From: a virus
IMG/VR virus record: IMGVR_UViG_3300033148_010409
Span: 1 to 45,714 of that record
Length of the DNA stretch: 45,714 nt
Direction: 5' to 3' (one strand)
The position numbers and the translations under genes are program-made. The notes under the pieces were generated by a model, which did no database searches, was not told the origin of the DNA, and saw only the letters and a list, made by a program, of their open reading frames with translations. Of the stretch, positions 44,811-45,714 are shown piece by piece (the stretch's first letter is position 1; every line of letters begins with the position of its first letter).

Positions 44811-45714
44811 ATACCTGGACTATGCGCTCCAGTTCCGGCCAAAGACTTATGCGGAAAAGAGGTTCCTCACCCGGCGGCTAATCAAAGCGTGGGGCGGCGA
44901 CACCCTGGTGGAAGAGATCACCTCAGAGATGCTCCTTTCTTTCCTGGCAGAGAGGGCGAAACAGGTATCGAACAATGCCTTCAACAAGGACAGGAAGAAC
45001 CTCATGGCCATGTTCAACTGGGGCAGGGAAATACTGGGCCTTGAGTCCAACCCTGCTGCCAGGATCAAGAAAAGGCCTCATGACCGGTCCCCGCAATATG
45101 TACCTCCTACGGCGGACGTGCTGAAGGTCCTGGCCGTCGCCTCCAGGGACGAAAAAGCGTTCTTGGACTGTTTCCTCCTCACCGGCGCCAGGCGCTCGGA
45201 AATCCTCTGCTGGAACTGGATCGAGGACATCAACTTTGAACAAAGGCTGTATCGGCTCGGCACGAGGAAGACCAGGGACGGATCCATGGAGTATGAATGG
45301 TTTACCATGAGCGATGAGCTCTACGGGTCGCTATGGTGGCTGTGGGAGCACAGGAGGGACAGGACAAGCCCCTACCTGTTCCCCCAGTATTGCTGCCCTG
45401 ACGAGAAGGGGAACAACTGGATCGGGGAGCAGAGGGCCAATCGGTGGATAAAAGCCTTGTGCAAGAGGGCAGGGATTATATCCTTCGAGTTCCACGCGCT
45501 GAGGCGCTACGTGGCCTCTGTGCTTGCGGACGAGCACAAGGTCAGCGCCAAGAGGATACAGCGGATTTTGAGGCACAAGAGCCTCTCGACCACGGAGAGG
45601 TACATCAGGCTCCTGAACGAGGACCTGAAAGAGACGCTGGAACTGCTTTCTGAGAGGTCAGTACCCCAAAGCGGTACCCCAAGGAAGGACGTGAAGGATG
45701 GAGAATCTGGATAA
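44629..45714 (+). CDS. int: Tyrosine recombinase integrase
   Basis: A 361-residue protein. Residues 1-45 are the arm-binding N-terminal domain (MPYRQGRKWRGVVKIGGVRVEQKLF), 50-140 the SAM-like core-binding domain, and 160-335 the catalytic domain. Catalytic residues: Arg188 (TGARRSE), probable Lys214, His289 and Arg292 (FHALRR), His316 (LRHKS) and Tyr325 (TERYIRL). GGAGGG precedes the ATG. The last 18 residues (SVPQSGTPRKDVKDGESG) are encoded partly by the arm-site repeat. It points towards the expected attR/tRNA just outside the window. Confidence 0.95.
   Translation: MPYRQGRKWRGVVKIGGVRVEQKLFRLKREAAAWENETRQRYLESEKRARGGTDLTTFCIKYLDYALQFRPKTYAEKRFLTRRLIKAWGGDTLVEEITSEMLLSFLAERAKQVSNNAFNKDRKNLMAMFNWGREILGLESNPAARIKKRPHDRSPQYVPPTADVLKVLAVASRDEKAFLDCFLLTGARRSEILCWNWIEDINFEQRLYRLGTRKTRDGSMEYEWFTMSDELYGSLWWLWEHRRDRTSPYLFPQYCCPDEKGNNWIGEQRANRWIKALCKRAGIISFEFHALRRYVASVLADEHKVSAKRIQRILRHKSLSTTERYIRLLNEDLKETLELLSERSVPQSGTPRKDVKDGESG
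45658..45681 (+). other. Putative integrase arm-type site 3, inside int
   Basis: GTACCCCAAAGCGGTACCCC with flanking TCA matches the copies beside attL at 820-837 (inverted) and 873-892 (direct). It codes VPQSGTP near the integrase C-terminus. Confidence 0.5.

Overview
The window is almost entirely an integrated, tailed (siphovirus-type) prophage in a Gram-negative, moderately GC-rich bacterium. A Desulfobacterota-like (deltaproteobacterial) host is my best guess from protein flavour. It rests on general recognition, not on a search.

Left flank and attachment site (1-915). Bases 1-701 look like host DNA and hold a ribbon-helix-helix antitoxin with an autoregulatory palindromic promoter. At 702-747 lies the 3' half of a tRNA-Glu(CTC) on the minus strand, cut off near the anticodon. 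This is the expected attL scar, so the intact tRNA and attR should lie just right of the window, beyond the integrase that ends at 45714. GTACCCC repeats at 820-837 and 873-892, matched at 45658-45681 inside the integrase gene, look like integrase arm-binding sites.

Replication, packaging and head (916-16896). Replication genes come first (initiator, probable helicase loader, VRR-type nuclease), then small and large terminase. Next are a zinc-ribbon protein and an 842-residue head protein fused to a kinase-like and an ADP-ribosyltransferase-like domain. An AT-rich stretch of small accessory genes follows. The portal, a small protein and an HK97 gp10-like protein then lie on the opposite strand as an inverted block. 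A lysis cassette is followed by an XkdF-like protease/scaffold, decoration protein, major capsid protein and connectors.

Tail (16914-29002). This holds the tail tube, a G/GT-type frameshifted chaperone pair, tape measure, distal tail proteins, a DUF2163/BR0599-like hub, an NlpC/P60 peptidase and a tail-hub protein split into two genes around a Cys-rich adhesin-like insert. A fibre or adaptor protein closes the module. Four virion proteins carry nearly pure Thr/Ser tails or linkers: decoration protein, tail tube, modular tail protein and terminal fibre.

Modification island (29021-35021). Five glycosyltransferases and two SAM methyltransferases are strung together with stop/start overlaps directly behind the Thr/Ser-tailed fibre gene. 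I infer a virion O-glycosylation system acting on those tails; modification of host surface glycans is the main alternative.

Leftward early region and switch (35026-45714). On the minus strand are a membrane-anchored moron, a dense run of tiny coupled genes including three nested tandem paralogs, a RecB/Cas4-like nuclease, a RecT/Bet annealing protein and more small genes. The lysogeny switch follows: a repressor flanked by identical operators that sit between the -35 and -10 boxes of two opposing promoters. A second HTH regulator, an excisionase and the integrase end the prophage.
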